Of a stretch of DNA of 64,000 bases, positions 34,212 to 45,533 are shown piece by piece. Source of the stretch: Lentinus brumalis (lineage: Eukaryota > Basidiomycota > Agaricomycetes > Polyporales > Polyporaceae); NCBI GenBank assembly GCA_001792895.1, contig MARA01000003.1, positions 186,001 to 250,000 of the forward strand, given 5' to 3'. A program made the position numbers and the translations under genes. Position 1 is the stretch's first letter. The number at the start of each line of letters is the position of its first letter. The notes beneath the pieces are model-generated. The model did no database searches. It worked only from the letters and a program-made list of their open reading frames with translations, and was not told the origin of the DNA.

Positions 34212-34928
34212 GACCGTCTGAACCGTCTTCTTGTGGCTCTTGCCTTGACACTCGACACTTCGCTGCGCGCTGTCCTGCTGCCTGCCTCGAATGATCTCCT
34301 GCTGTGCCTTGTGTCTCTTGTTGCCCGCCTCCGTGCCTGGTTTCGAGCTCTCCCTTTGCCTGTCTGCTACGAGCCTCCAGCCCTGATTACGTGTGTTGAT
34401 GCTACTCATGCACTTGTACCTAAAGGAGTACTTACCTAGTGGTGTTGAGGGGGTGAACGTCGAACACGTTGAAGGTTGACATGGACACCCGGACCAACTC
34501 AAATGCAATGATCATACAGTCCATTCTCCAAGTGCTTGAGCATATATGGTATCGCGGAACCTCGCGCACCCAGACGCCACAGTGGAAAGAATTGCCAAAC
34601 AACGTACCACGGCACACTTCCTCCTCCAACACTTTCCCTGATCGTCGTGGAGCTGGGCCGCCCGAGGGTTCCTTAATGCTTCATGCAGTCATTGTTTACA
34701 CAGCCCAGGCACCTGCGTCGTCTCGGGCGACAGCACCGACACCGTTGCGTCTGATGGCTGATGTGCATCGTCGGCGCCGCTTTGGCATGTGGAATGCCTT
34801 TGGTGCTCCGGGCGGCAAGATAGCACGTTCGTGCTGCCCGGCGGGACGTCCGTTCTATAAATTCGTCGGCACTGGCAGACGTGCAGGCTCGTTCCCGTTG
34901 TCCTTTCGCACATCCGAGCAGGTTCGAC
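34212..34928. other. Intergenic, DMC1 3' flank and RNase T2 promoter
   Basis: About 720 bases. A long but protein-unlike frame overlaps it. A TATA box lies at 34856-34861 near the right end. Confidence 0.55.
34856..34861 (+). promoter_or_regulatory. TATA box of the RNase T2 gene
   Basis: TATAAA stands 68 bases before the start codon at 34929, in the right place for a strongly expressed secreted protein. Confidence 0.6.
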
Positions 34929-36397
34929 ATGGCCGCTGCGTTTGGTCTCGCCTCTGTTCTCCTCGCCGTTCAGGGCGTCGGGGCGTCGCACTTTTCATTT
35001 CCGAGAACGTACCCCAACATCACGGCCTGCGCCAACGAGCCCATCACCTACTCGTGCGAGAACACGGCGGCGATCCAGAACACGTGCTGCACACCAACGC
35101 CAGGCGGTTTGGTGCTGCAGACACAATTCTGGGACACTTACACCGGTTTAGAAAAGGAAGGCCAGCTGTTGCCCAAAGACAGCTGGACCATCCACGGCTT
35201 GTGGCCAGACAATTGCGACGGGTGAGCGCTCTGCACTGGTATCACGGTGTAAACGTACTAGTACTGATGCACTGGTTCAGGTCTTTCGAGCAGTACTGCG
35301 ACTTGTCTCGGCAGTATGATCGTAAACCATCACCGAGTGTCCTGCCCGACGGCACCACTGTCCCCGCGTACACTGGACCTGGGGTTGACACCTTTATCGG
35401 CAAATTTGGCCGGCTGGACCTCTTGGCTTACAGTGGGGTCTCCGCTTTGTGACCGGAAAGGGCTGAGATCTTACAATGTAACCGCAGTGGATAAATATTG
35501 GGTGAGCCAGGGCAGCCCCAACGCTGACTTCTGGGGACATGAGGTATGTTCTCTGCAAATGGGTTATTTGGTGGTAATTCGCCGACTTGCTCATTCCACC
35601 TCCAGTTCGCGAAACATGCAACTTGCACATCTACCTTCGATGTGTCGTGTTACGGTCCTGACTACAAGAAGAACCAGGATGTCGTTGACTTCTTTGACGC
35701 GGTTGTTCGTGCCTTCAAGATGTACCCAACCTTTGATGTGCTGGCTGCGTAGGTAGCGCCTCCCCTCGATCTCACGTCGCGGTACTGACCTCATGCTCCA
35801 GTTCGGGTATCCTGCCCTCAAACAAGACGACATACCCTTTGTCTCTGTTGCAGACCGCGTTGAAGGCACAGACTGGAGCGGTCCCCTACCTCGGCTGTGG
35901 CCAGAACGGCACCGTCCTTCAGGAAGTGTGGTATTTCAGTCATGTCTCGGGCACCGTAAGTCACCTCCGCCATCGTATACTGTAGAGATCAGACCGTAGC
36001 GGCGCGTCACACGTCACAAGGCCCGTCGCCGCGCCGCTATTTGGCCCTCGGTCACAGGTCACTAGGCCCGCCGCCGCGTGTGACAGCCTCAAGTAGCCTG
36101 TTTTCGGGCGTTTAGATGCCCAAATTCGGAAGTTTTCGCCGCCTACGGCGGCGATGTCACACTTCCTCGGGCCTACCGCCGCTATGTCAGACCCTACCGG
36201 CGGGTGTCACACCCCGGACCCCCGCCGCTACGGTCTGATCTCTACAGGTGCTCGATGCTCACAGATCCTTGCAGGAGCAATTTGGGCACTACAAGAGTGT
36301 TGATTCAACCACCAAGTCGACCTGTTCGGCTACGGCCGGCATCCACTACTACGAACGCACGCCCGCTTCCGAGCGCGAGGTCAGGGTGCTCCCCTAA
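34929..36397 (+). CDS. Secreted ribonuclease T2
   Basis: RNase T2 enzymes cleave RNA through 2',3'-cyclic phosphates outside the cell or in the vacuole. An N-terminal signal peptide is visible, MAAAFGLASVLLAVQGVGAS. Active-site block CAS I is SWTIHGLWPDNCDG and block CAS II, after splicing, is DFWGHE then FAKHATCTSTFDVSCYGP. The catalytic His residues and the Lys are present; Ala replaces the usual Gly of KHGTC. Cys residues for disulfides are abundant (NTCCTPTPGG; YLGCGQNG). The block QEVWYFSHVSGT precedes the last intron, 35956-36247. Exon 6 then reads VLDAHRSLQEQFGHYKSVDS, TCSATAGIHYYER and ends at 36397. About 340 residues. The last intron is 292 nt because it contains an inverted-repeat element, and its acceptor AG belongs to that element. 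Confidence 0.92.
35980..36004 (+). repeat. Left terminal inverted repeat
   Basis: A 25-base perfect match to the reverse complement of 36223-36247. Confidence 0.9.
36223..36247 (-). repeat. Right terminal inverted repeat, includes splice acceptor
   Basis: A 25-base perfect match to the reverse complement of 35980-36004. Its last two bases are the AG of the RNase T2 intron. Confidence 0.9.
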
Positions 36398-36786
36398 AAG
36401 TAATTCGCGTAGTGGTGTCATAGGCCAGTATGGTCCTAGCATTCTGGGTTTTGTACTACGTGCGCGCAGTCCAATGTTCATTTTGCTCCAGGCGGAGCAA
36501 ACCATACGGTCGTAGGCTTGTCGTAGAACCCCTGACGCGGTCCGAAAGCAGCGCTCAGCGATATTAGCGACGGCAAAGCGACGGCGCACTTTGACTGAAA
36601 CTATAGCTTGAAGCTGCTTGAGCACTTGAGTATGTCGGAATGGCTACTAGGTGTCTGCGACTTCGACCATACCGGTATTCGCCTTATGTCGGTCATCATT
36701 CAACACGAGTACCCAGAACGCTAGGACACGAGCGCTTCCCACCAATCGTCGCCCATATCCACCATCTCCCATTTCCCGAGGAACCC
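36398..36786. other. Intergenic, RNase T2 3' flank and methyltransferase leader
   Basis: About 390 bases; no gene-like frame other than an in-frame upstream extension of the methyltransferase (36640-36786) that looks unlike protein. Confidence 0.5.
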
Positions 36787-37617
36787 ATGCCTCCAGATTA
36801 CGAGCTACAGTCATACTGGAACGCCCGCTTTGAAAACGAGCACCACTTCGAATGGCTCGGGGATGGTTCAGACACCATCTTGCCATACGTCCGGTCTTTC
36901 CTGTCGAAATCCCGCGCCTCGGGCCAGTCCTCTCCCTCCCACCCTTCTCGACTACTGCACATCGGCGCAGGGACCTCGTCGCTTGCGGAACGAATTCGCG
37001 AGCTGTACAAAGACATATACGGACATGAAGCAAACGAGGAGGCAATCGTACATACCGACTTTGCGGAGAATTTGGTGGCGCGAATGCAGGAAAGGGAGTC
37101 GTCTGTTGCGAAAGGCTCACCCGGGAAGGGCATGTTGTGGTTGTGCGTGGACATCATGAAATGGGGTGACGTACAGGGGGCGTTAGCGTCGGGCGGAGAG
37201 GATGCGCAAGGTGTATTCGATGTCGTTGTGGACAAGAGCACATCGGACGCGATCTCATGTAGGGAGGATGCCGTTCTCACCAGCAAGGATCGGTGCCTCC
37301 ATCCCGCGTTCAACGAATACTTGGCGGCACACAAAGGTCAGACTATCAACCTCGCACCTGTGGAGATCCTCGCGGTACACTTGGCGTCGCTGGTCCATCC
37401 TGGGGGCTTATGGGTCGCGCTGACGTTCTCCTCGAATCGATTCGCATTCCTGTCGTCGCCGGAGGCCACCAATTCGACCATGTCGCCTCGCGCTTCGCAG
37501 TACTGGCTGGTGGAGGACATCAAGACCATCGATGCACCTACAGGGATGGAGGGGAGTGGATATGCACCGGTTGTGCAGCATTACGTGTTCTTGCTTCGCC
37601 GCAAGGACAATCGATGA
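36787..37617 (+). CDS. Class I SAM-dependent methyltransferase (EEF1AKMT4/METTL13-like)
   Basis: A single-exon gene of 276 residues starting MPPDYELQSYWNARFENE. The YWxxRFxxE opening followed by FEWLGDG is characteristic of the small methyltransferases that include EEF1A lysine methyltransferase 4 and METTL13. Motif I (SAM binding) is LLHIGAGTSSLAERI, motif II is IVHTDFAENLVARMQ, and the post-I acidic block is FDVVVDKSTSDAISC, corresponding to the DKGTLDA of relatives. The C-terminal beta-hairpin reads HPGGLWVALTFSSNRF and HYVFLLRRK. An elongation-factor lysine methyltransferase role is inferred, not shown. The frame is open further 5' (36640), but conserved sequence begins at the chosen Met. 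Confidence 0.85.
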   Translation: MPPDYELQSYWNARFENEHHFEWLGDGSDTILPYVRSFLSKSRASGQSSPSHPSRLLHIGAGTSSLAERIRELYKDIYGHEANEEAIVHTDFAENLVARMQERESSVAKGSPGKGMLWLCVDIMKWGDVQGALASGGEDAQGVFDVVVDKSTSDAISCREDAVLTSKDRCLHPAFNEYLAAHKGQTINLAPVEILAVHLASLVHPGGLWVALTFSSNRFAFLSSPEATNSTMSPRASQYWLVEDIKTIDAPTGMEGSGYAPVVQHYVFLLRRKDNR

Positions 37618-38030
37618 CACGCGTGAGCGTTGCAATCGCTTCGGCTGACAAGATATGCTCACCTATGTCTCTCTGGCCTTTGCAGTCGTGCTAGGCATCC
37701 GGCGGAAGCGAGAGGATGGGGAGGAGGGGAGGCGGAGGTCGGGCCAGGTAGCACGCAGTGTAAACCAGCAAGCACAATGATCAGAGTAGAATCTGGCGCA
37801 CAAGGCACAAGGAAAGACAAGACCTGGAGTTGAGGCTGACTCGGTGACACTGACCGTTGTGCGCATCGACGCGAAATACGCGACGGTCACGTGGGCTACG
37901 CGATATATGAACTTGGGCAGCCACACCCGCGTCAGACGCCCAACACGTCTTCCTTGACCGCGACCACCTCTCACTTTCCCCCCTGACGCACTCAACGCGA
38001 TATCCTGACGCGTCGCGCTCAGTACATGAG
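37618..38030. promoter_or_regulatory. Upstream region of the sirtuin gene
   Basis: About 410 bases with MluI-type ACGCGT at 37619-37624 and 38008-38013 and a CACGTG E-box near 37888. No gene. Confidence 0.5.
38008..38013 (+). promoter_or_regulatory. MluI cell-cycle box upstream of the sirtuin gene
   Basis: ACGCGT ends 17 bases before the ATG at 38031; another copy lies inside the first codons (38053-38058). MBF-type factors bind this hexamer in fungi. Because of its closeness to the start, it may instead be chance. Confidence 0.35.
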
Positions 38031-39723
38031 ATGACGGTCACACTCGACTTTGACGCGTCTACTTCGGATGCCCCCACTCGGAGGTCGCTCTCAAACCTCT
38101 CTCTCGCGGTCGCCAAATGCAAGAAGATAATTGTGGTGACCGGCGCCGGTATCTCTTGCTCTTGCGGCATACCCGTACGTGACTAGCTTGAGGCATGACG
38201 CGCTTGTAATGAACGCGAAATGCAGGACTTCAGATCGTCCGACGGGCTGTATGCTCTCGTCAAACAGCAGTACCCTGACGTGGTGCTCAAGGGACGTGAC
38301 CTGTTCGACGCGTCTCTCTTCCGCGACCCTACATCCACCGCAGTATTCTACACTTTTATCTCTCAGCTGAAGAAGTCCATCGACTCCGCATCCCCATCTC
38401 CTACCCATCGCTTCATCAAGACCTTGGACTCCAAGCGGAAGCTCCTTCGCTCGTACACACAAAATATTGATGGCCTGGAGGAGAGAACTGGTCTTCTTGG
38501 GACTTCCAGTCAGGAAGTCAAGTCCACTGGCAAGAGCAAATCGAAGATCAAGACGAAAGACGTCCGAAACGTCCAACTCCATGGCGACATTCACCGCGTC
38601 CGTTGCACCTTCTGTTCCGCCGACTTTTCTTGCACTCAGGAGCACATCGACATCTTCCTGTCTGGCCAGCCTCCTAATTGTCCCGAGTGCTCCGCACGTT
38701 GTGAGTATCGCCACAAACGGTTATGGGCCACCAATGCTTACGGCGTATAACTCTCTAGCCACCGCTCGTGTGGCCCGCTCAGCACGTGCTCTTAAGGTTG
38801 GCACATTGCGTCCCGCCATCGTCCTCTATGACGAACCTCATCCACTTGGCGACGACATTGGCACCATTCAGACCGCCGACATCGCGCGCAAGCCGGACAT
38901 GCTCATCATCATGGGCACCTCGCTCAAGGTGCACGGCTTCAAGAAACTCGTCAAGGACTTCGCGCGCAGGGTCCACGAGTCCGCACCATCACCGTCGTCC
39001 GGGCGCTCGCCTCTCAAGAAGAATGCGAAGAGCTTTGCGGGCAAGGTCATCTTCGTGAACAAGACTGCCCCTGGCAGCGAGTGGGACGGGATCATTGACT
39101 ATCATGTGGCGGGAGAGACGGACCGGTGGTGCGAGAAGGTCATCGAGGACTGGAAGAAGGCGCGGCCATCGGACTGGGAGGTGCAGAAAACGCTTGTCGC
39201 CACGGGCGAGTCTGCCACCGGTGGCAGCTTCCACGTCGCGAAGGAGATAACCAACACTCTGGGCTCGAAGGGAAAAGGTGTGTTGCACACACTTTGCTTG
39301 GGACAGCTGTACTCATGCTGGCGTCCAGGCGCAAAACGGAAGAACGACCGGAAGCGCGAGAACGTCCCCTTGCCCGAGGATGACGTCTTCGATATAACCT
39401 TGCCTCTACCCGAAGCCCCGCCGTCACCGAGCAAGCGGCCCCGGAGCCGATGTCATTATAGCGACGTCGAGTCGAGTCCATCGAAGAAGTCGCGCGAGGG
39501 TGCGACCGCTCCTCGGGAGCCGGTACGCTTCGAGGAGCGGGGCCTACTGTTCGGTAATACCACGAATGCGAAGCCTCGACCCGCGCCCATGGAGGACGAC
39601 TTTGACCTCGGGGAGAACATCACGGCGGCGAAGGTCGCCAAGAAGGGCACTAGCAGGACACGTACCACCAAGATGCAGGTGGAGGTCGTCCTGGAGCCGA
39701 AGCGGAAAAGGACCACGGCCTGA
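38031..39723 (+). CDS. HST4: Hst3/Hst4-type sirtuin (NAD-dependent histone deacetylase)
   Basis: Hst3/Hst4 enzymes remove acetyl from histone H3 Lys56 after replication. NAD-binding motifs are IIVVTGAGISCSCGIPDFRS (an intron splits CGIP from DFRS), SYTQNIDGLEE, and the catalytic His block VQLHGDIHRVRC. The Zn site has CTFC and NCPEC with further Cys. After an intron comes GTLRPAIVLYDEPHPLGDDI, where E replaces the GEALP-type motif as is typical of Hst3/4, then LIIMGTSLKVHGFKKLVKDF and VIFVNKTAPGSEWDGIIDYH. A disordered C-terminal extension rich in Ser/Pro and basic residues (39.3-39.7 kb; KRPRSRCHYSDVESSPSKK) is likely a nuclear signal and phosphorylation region. About 500 residues. Hst3 and Hst4 cannot be separated by eye. 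Confidence 0.88.
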
Positions 39724-39984
39724 GATCTACTAGTTCGGACTGCATACGACAGTGCTATCATGTCATTGGGATGTATCATTATTTGTACATGAGTATACGT
39801 GTAACACAATCGCTCTAGCATCCGCAAACTTGCATACCCGAAGGCGGATTGGGTAGCGTACTTTTCGTTGGACGAGGCGAATGAGATAGCAGCAGATCCG
39901 ATAGCTCGAAGACATACAATGCAGCAAAAAAAATACAAGAGTCGCGAACACACCTAACCCCACTCCGGAAGAACGACTGCCCAC

Positions 39985-40661
39985 TCAGTCGCTGATGAGC
40001 TCGGACACGCTCCAGTCCTCGAAACTGCCATCTGGGAGATAGCGTCGGATGACAAGGGGTATTTTGCGCTGGGACAGCTCCTTGATGGCGATTTGCAGCG
40101 CGTCCGTCTCCCCGTCCAGTGGGACGAGTACCGGCGCATTCATACTACGAATCGGAGCAACATAGTTTCATCAGGGACATGTAAGACTCACAGCACAAGG
40201 TCCTCTACACACCTGATCTGCAGTGCTCTCGTGCCCAGTACACGCGCACGCTCGTACTTGGTCAGGTACGGCGTTGTGACGCGCACTTTGTTGGGTTGTC
40301 GCTCCCCCTGCATACCCGTCCCCGCCTGGGCGGGCTGCGAAGCTTCACCGTTTTGTGGTTCCTGGGCGTCCGGACCGATCGCGCCGTTTGCAAGCTCGCC
40401 CTCGCCGGTGGCCTCGCCGTCTGGCAGCTCCGTGGCGAGCAAGTCGTAGTTCTCGTCCTGGCCGAGGAAGGTTGGTTATCTACCAGAGCTAAACACGTAG
40501 TGGCACGCATGGTATACGCACAAAGGCATCATCGTTGAAACTGTCGATAACCACCATGCGTCAGAGGGTAGCGCGTCGAGGAAGGCGAAGGAGAGGACTC
40601 ACGCTCCACCGCCGTAGTCTTCGTAGTCACCACCTCCACCGCCAAAGCCGTCGTCAGACAT
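39985..40661 (-). CDS. RPB6: RNA polymerases I, II and III shared subunit Rpb6
   Basis: Rpb6 (Rpo26) is a small shared subunit that stabilises the clamp and assembly of all three polymerases. The start at 40661 gives [19 protein letters not shown], an acidic Gly-rich N-terminus. The conserved core across the intron near 40150-40200 reads [20 protein letters not shown] and [20 protein letters not shown], then [20 protein letters not shown] and [14 protein letters not shown]. It stops at 39985, slightly short of yeast forms that add about ten residues. Around 145-150 residues and three introns. The middle part ([16 protein letters not shown]) is a low-complexity linker. Confidence 0.95.
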
Positions 40662-42020
40662 GTTGCCAGAAGCGTATGCGATGTAGCACGAGAGCGGAGG
40701 TCGTTCACAGACGGGGCCAAGAGGGAGACTAGCAGAGCGAGAGTGCCGCACAGTGCGGCGTGAACGGAGGCGAAGACAAGAATTTTGGCGCTCGTGAGCA
40801 GATACATCACGTGCAGCATCCTTCGGCAGATACCGAGAGAAGTCCCGTTTTGGCAGGCGTAAACGATCCCCGGCCAGAACGGGCGTCGCCCCTCTCTCCC
40901 GCCTTCGATATTGCCTCTGCTTCTCATCCTTCTATCTCGACATATCGGGTTGCATCAAATGAAGTCGATGTAACGAGCGCTCCTTCGATTCACACCAATG
41001 ATTCCGCCGCCGCCGCGTCCGCTAATTGCCCCAATTTGCTGCGTTTCGTACCTCCGTCGGGACCTGGCATTCCGGATGGTGCGCGTCGATATGCGAGGAG
41101 GAGCTCGCTGAAGCCGCGGTGTATATGCGCCAGATATGCCCGCATGGCCGCACGAGTGCGCGACGTGGCGAGCAAACATGGGCATATGAATGTCGCGATC
41201 CGCAACCCGGTTGCCTCTGTTCGCTTCCTGACTATAACCCTGTATGGGTTGCCCATACAGTCGTTGACAGCCACAGAGCGATGACGTCCTCGGGGGAATA
41301 TGTGCTAAGTATTGGACTGGGCCGTTGCGGCAGCGACTGCGCGGCTTGTGAACGCGCCTCGGTGATGGTTATAACGAATCCCTTCGCAGGAATGGAGGAA
41401 CGCAGGTATGTCGTAACGCCGGAGGGCACAGTCATCGGCACCGATGGCAGCAGCGGATGGCTGGGGTCTGCAGAAGCCGACGGAGGTTCGCAGGTGTCAG
41501 GCAACGTATGGAAGCAATCAAGGTTTGTGTGTCTCGATCGGCCAATCTTTCGTCCTCGTCACATCGCCCGCACAGATTGGCGAACGTCCTCGGACTCTCC
41601 AAGCACAGGCATTGCGCAGGACAACGCTGGCGTGCGGGCGCCGCGAACAAGGACACCGACCTGCTCGTAGCCAGTGGTGGTAGGCACCGGTCACCGACGG
41701 CAGAACGTAGGGGATGAAGGAGGGACGCCGGTGTCGGACACGGACAGTCGTTTTGGCTGCAGGCTACGTTCGTCTAACGAGAAGCGAATGCGTGACAGGG
41801 CGGGCTTCTCGACAGCGTGGGCGGCGATCGTGGGCCCCATGCGTCCGGACTTGCGCATGTCACCGTGATGCACCCTTGGCCTGACTGTGCGCACATATCC
41901 GCGGCCTCCTGCGCACGAGCCAGCTGCTGCTCCGTCTCGCGTCGCGGTCTTGACAGGCTCTCCTCCGTCCCACCACATTGCCTCAGTCTACGGCCGCTAT
42001 CCCCCACAGTCTTCCACCCC
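40662..42020. other. 1.36 kb divergent upstream region without a recognised gene
   Basis: Lies between RPB6 (minus) and the RRM gene (plus). The longest frames, 40760-41284 and 41026-41670 (+), have no recognisable motif and unlike composition. A hairpin (9-bp stem, 3-nt loop) sits at 41240-41260. Confidence 0.5.
41240..41260. repeat. Short perfect hairpin
   Basis: CTGTATGGG (41240-41248) and CCCATACAG (41252-41260) form a 9-bp stem around TTG. It is too short to be more than a note. Confidence 0.6.
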
Positions 42021-45000
42021 ATGCCCTCCAAGTTTCTCCCCAGAGACCGTGCGTGGGGCACACGCTATGATAGACTCGGAACATCTCCCCCATCCTCGCC
42101 TACTCTGCAACGCTCCGCTACCGAAAACGTACACTCTAGTACCATCCCGCCATCCTCGCCTCGAGAGCTCCAGCACAACGCCGAAGACATGCCTGGTTTC
42201 GACGGTCCTGCCGTCCACAAGTCTGACCTGCCGGATCCCACTCCCCACGACGCTAGTATTTTCGTTGGAAGGTACGCGTTGACGTCCCTCCTACGAACCA
42301 CTTAGAACTGACACGTCCCATTTTTCAGTTTGCCCGCTAGCGTTGACTACATCGAACTCAGCCAGCGGCTTCGCGAGCACCTCTCAGCTTATCCTCAGAT
42401 CAAGGGAATCAAGGTTGTCCGCGACAGCCGAGGTGGTGTATGCGCCTTCGTCCAGTGCGATGTGAGTACAGGATCTCCGACTTCGGGCTGACCTCCCAAC
42501 GTACGTGCACTGACATCGTCATCCATAAGACCCCGCAGCAAGCGGGCGAACTTCTGAAATGTCTGCAGGCGCACCCTCCGCAGCCATTCTTGGGCAGGTT
42601 CCTCCGCTTTGAGCCTGCAAAGGCATATCGCACGCTGCTCTTGTCCTACCGGTGAGTGGCCGCTGCATATATGCGCAGTATCAGCACAGCCGTGCTCACA
42701 ATCACCCAGCGCCCCCGTAGGCTTCGCTTCGGCGCATACAGAGGTACTATCTGACGGGCATTCCGCCACGAAGTTGCGTTTGGCACATGCTATGCGCATA
42801 TTCCGTCCTCGCAATGCAAAGTCGGTTGCCTCTCCTGCTCTACGTTGCAGATGCTGATATACCATCATGCAGATACCTCGGCTTGGTCTACGACGGGGAC
42901 GCGACCAAGTTCAGTGCTACTACTGCAATTGAAAGCACAGGCAATACACAACACGATAGATTCCTGGGCGAAGGGTTCCTCTTAGATCCGCTCAGGTACG
43001 ACGGAGAGGTAAGTGCGTGGATCGCTTGTAGTTTGCTGTGCTGAGCTCTCGTTCAGACTCTACAAGCACTTGCTACTGCTTTCGGTCCTCTAGAGTCGTT
43101 CGAAGAGTATGCCGCTGGTATGTGATTCTGCCACGCTTTTACCGCAGCGTCGCAACTAATGTTGCATCCTGAGCAGGTCCGTACCCATCGCCCCACGACG
43201 CCCCACGTTCTCCTGAGATGGCGCAAGGTGTTTGGGAAGTCAAATGGAAAGATCGCGAGGATAGCGTCGCAGCGCTCCTGGTCAGTCGCGGTCTCTCCCA
43301 TGGCTTTCTCGTCCTTCTGAGCTGACATCGTGAGCAGACACTGCGCAGAGTCCCTCACCTGAGTGTTAGCTGGGCCCATCATCCTCCTGCGAACGCCTCG
43401 AGCACTCGGATTCGACCTTTGCTCATGCCAACAAGTCCTGGGATCCCACTAAAGCCCGAACGAGCTCCGATGATCGCGGAGGAAACGAATGCACTACTGC
43501 TGTTCAGCTCGCGCGTGTAGCACTATCCATCGTCCAGGTACCTCCTTCTACCCCTCGCGAGCACCCTGTCCCGTCAGTCCGATAGGAATCTCGCCCATCG
43601 CACCTGGCGGATGGTCCACGATGACATCTCCTACTCTGGACCGTGATACAGACGCAATTCGATGGGCGGACCAGATGGCCGACCTCGACTTCAGTACCAA
43701 CGGCGCATTCCCGTCACAACCTGCTTTGCACACGTCGACTCCGGTCCTCAGGCCTCATCATGCTTTTGCGTCGTCGCCTCTGTCGCAGGAACCCAACGAA
43801 GTCTTCCCGCCGGTTGACCAGTTCGCTGACAGCTATGCACAGAGTCTGCATCAGACAGGTGTCCGATTTCCTCCTACGGAGATGAGCCGCGTGTCGGTAG
43901 CAGGGCCAGCAGCTCGTGAGCCTCTTGGGTCTCCCAGCATCGCGGGTGCACAGCGGATGTGGGCTGACCCTCCCTTTCTTCGGGATGGGCCGCGAGAGCT
44001 TGATCCTACGACCGTGTTCGTAGGCGGGCTTGAGGCGTCGGGTTCGGATGCGTGGGACGAGAACAAGTTGCGTCATACCTTCGGTCGGTTCGGCAACATT
44101 GAGAACATACACATGGTGGTTCCGCGTATGTGCTCTTCATCCGCATCTTTCTGCATGACTCACCCGAAGTTCAGTCAACAAACGCTCTGCGTTCGCATTC
44201 ATCAAGTTCGCAAACGACGTCTCTGCGAGTCGCGCAGTGAGGGAAGAGGTAGGTTGAAACACATCATCTCGCATACTCTATCGCTGAACAGGACTTGTAC
44301 CAGCACAACCGTATTCATGGCGGTCGTCCTATCCGCGTGCAGTTGCGCGAACGCAATGGAGCACCACGAGGGTTCTGGCGACCCGGTCGTGGACGTGGAC
44401 GTGGTGGACTCTCCTTCGGACCTCCGCACGTGAGGCAGGAGGCCATTCCCAGCGGTGCTGTCGCCCCAGGAGCAGCCGACTCTTGCGCAGACATGCTCCT
44501 CGATTCAAGGGCTTCAGGCATGGGTTACTCCGGTCCTCCCCAGGGGCCCATGAGTATGTCTCCGTCGCGCGATCCGTTTGCCAATGCTCAGCCCACGGGT
44601 CTCCCCGCATGTGAGCGTGTGTGGCAAGAGGGAATCAGTAACAGCTTTTCATCCCTGTCGTCGGACACCACCAAGGTCCCGTCGGTGAACTACGCGATGT
44701 CTCATGGACCTCCTAGCACGACGGCATCCCTCACCCCGCCGCCGTCAATTGTCTCAACTTCTACTTCAGCGTCATCCACCATGCCGGCGCCGTACCCCAT
44801 GAACATGGGCTACTTACCACCGCAGCCATGGGTTCAGTCGTACCCTGCCGCTTATCATTATCCCATTCCCTTCGTTCCAGGTTATGGATACCCGGGATAC
44901 CCCTATGCACCGGTTCATGCTATGGCGCCTGCGTTCCTCCCTCCAAGAGACCCCAACGCACCACCGCCGAGCAATCCCACGAGTTCGCAGTGGACAGCAA

Positions 45001-45533
45001 TGGCCAGCTTTGAGAATTCAGCGAAGGTACGCAGCAAACGTTCCGTCAATACCACGGAAAGCTCACCCACAAGCTTGAATCAGGTCATCTCAGGCCCCGC
45101 GTCGGCTCCTCTGTCCCATTCAACGCAACCTCCGCTGCGACCTACTGGGTTCATACAGAACGAACACGGCACCCTTATCCCGGTCTATCAACGCGAGGCC
45201 TTGGACGAGTACATGGCTAATGCTCACGGGCACCAACCTTCTCCTCCTGCAATTACTAGAGCTCCACCGCAATCAGTGCCGCGACCTGGGAGTGCTCATA
45301 GGCCTCCAGATGGCGTTGTCTGGCAGCAGCCTCCTCTCGCGATGTATCCTGGCTCGTATCCTGTACAAGTGCAATCGGTCGGATCGATGCCCGTCCCTCC
45401 AGCTCACCCGCCCACTGCCCATGGTCCGCGTTTCTGGATGCCGGGTGCGGTACCGTATGGCGTGCCTGGGTATCATCCCCAGAACCACCACGTCGTTCCT
45501 GGTCCCATCATGCATGTCGCCCGTCTCCGGTGA
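42021..45533 (+). CDS. RNA-binding protein with at least two RRM domains
   Basis: A large protein (about 850-900 residues) likely acting in mRNA handling. It starts MPSKFLPRDRAWGTRYDRL. RRM1 follows: DASIFVG across an intron to SLPASVDYIELSQRL, then IKGIKVVRDSRGGVCAFVQC. A possible middle RRM includes YLGLVYDG and FGPLESFEEYAAG with VWEVKWKDREDSVAALL. The clear C-terminal RRM is TTVFVGGLEASG (RNP2), then FGRFGNIENIHMVV, then KRSAFAFIKFANDVSASRAV (RNP1), and IHGGRPIRVQLRE. It is followed by RGRGRGG and a long Pro/Tyr/Gly-rich tail. The stop is at 45533; a further splice to a frame ending at 45775 is possible. Exon joins at 43.38-43.60 kb are not resolved. It resembles Nam8/TIA-1-type proteins in layout. 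Confidence 0.75.

Larger units (their letters stand above)
35980..36247. mobile_element. MITE-like non-autonomous element with 25-bp terminal inverted repeats
   Basis: The left end (35980-36004, starting CTGTAGAGATCAGACC) and the right end (36223-36247) are perfect reverse complements over 25 bases. The element is 268 bp, GC-rich, without a coding frame, and lies wholly inside the last intron of the RNase T2 gene. Its right terminal CTACAG provides the 3' splice site. No clear target-site duplication is visible in the flanks (TATA on the left, GTGC on the right). Inside are related sub-repeats with CCTAC-GCGG and GTCACAC cores. Alternatives are a remnant of a larger DNA transposon or an introner-like element. 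Confidence 0.8.

Noticed and set aside
34469..35452. 327-codon open frame on the plus strand overlapping RNase T2
   Set aside because: It reads RNase T2 in another frame and the promoter upstream of it; the TATA box and signal peptide support RNase T2.
40760..41670. Overlapping plus-strand frames between RPB6 and the RRM gene
   Set aside because: No recognisable motif, no splice logic that extends them; probably promoter.
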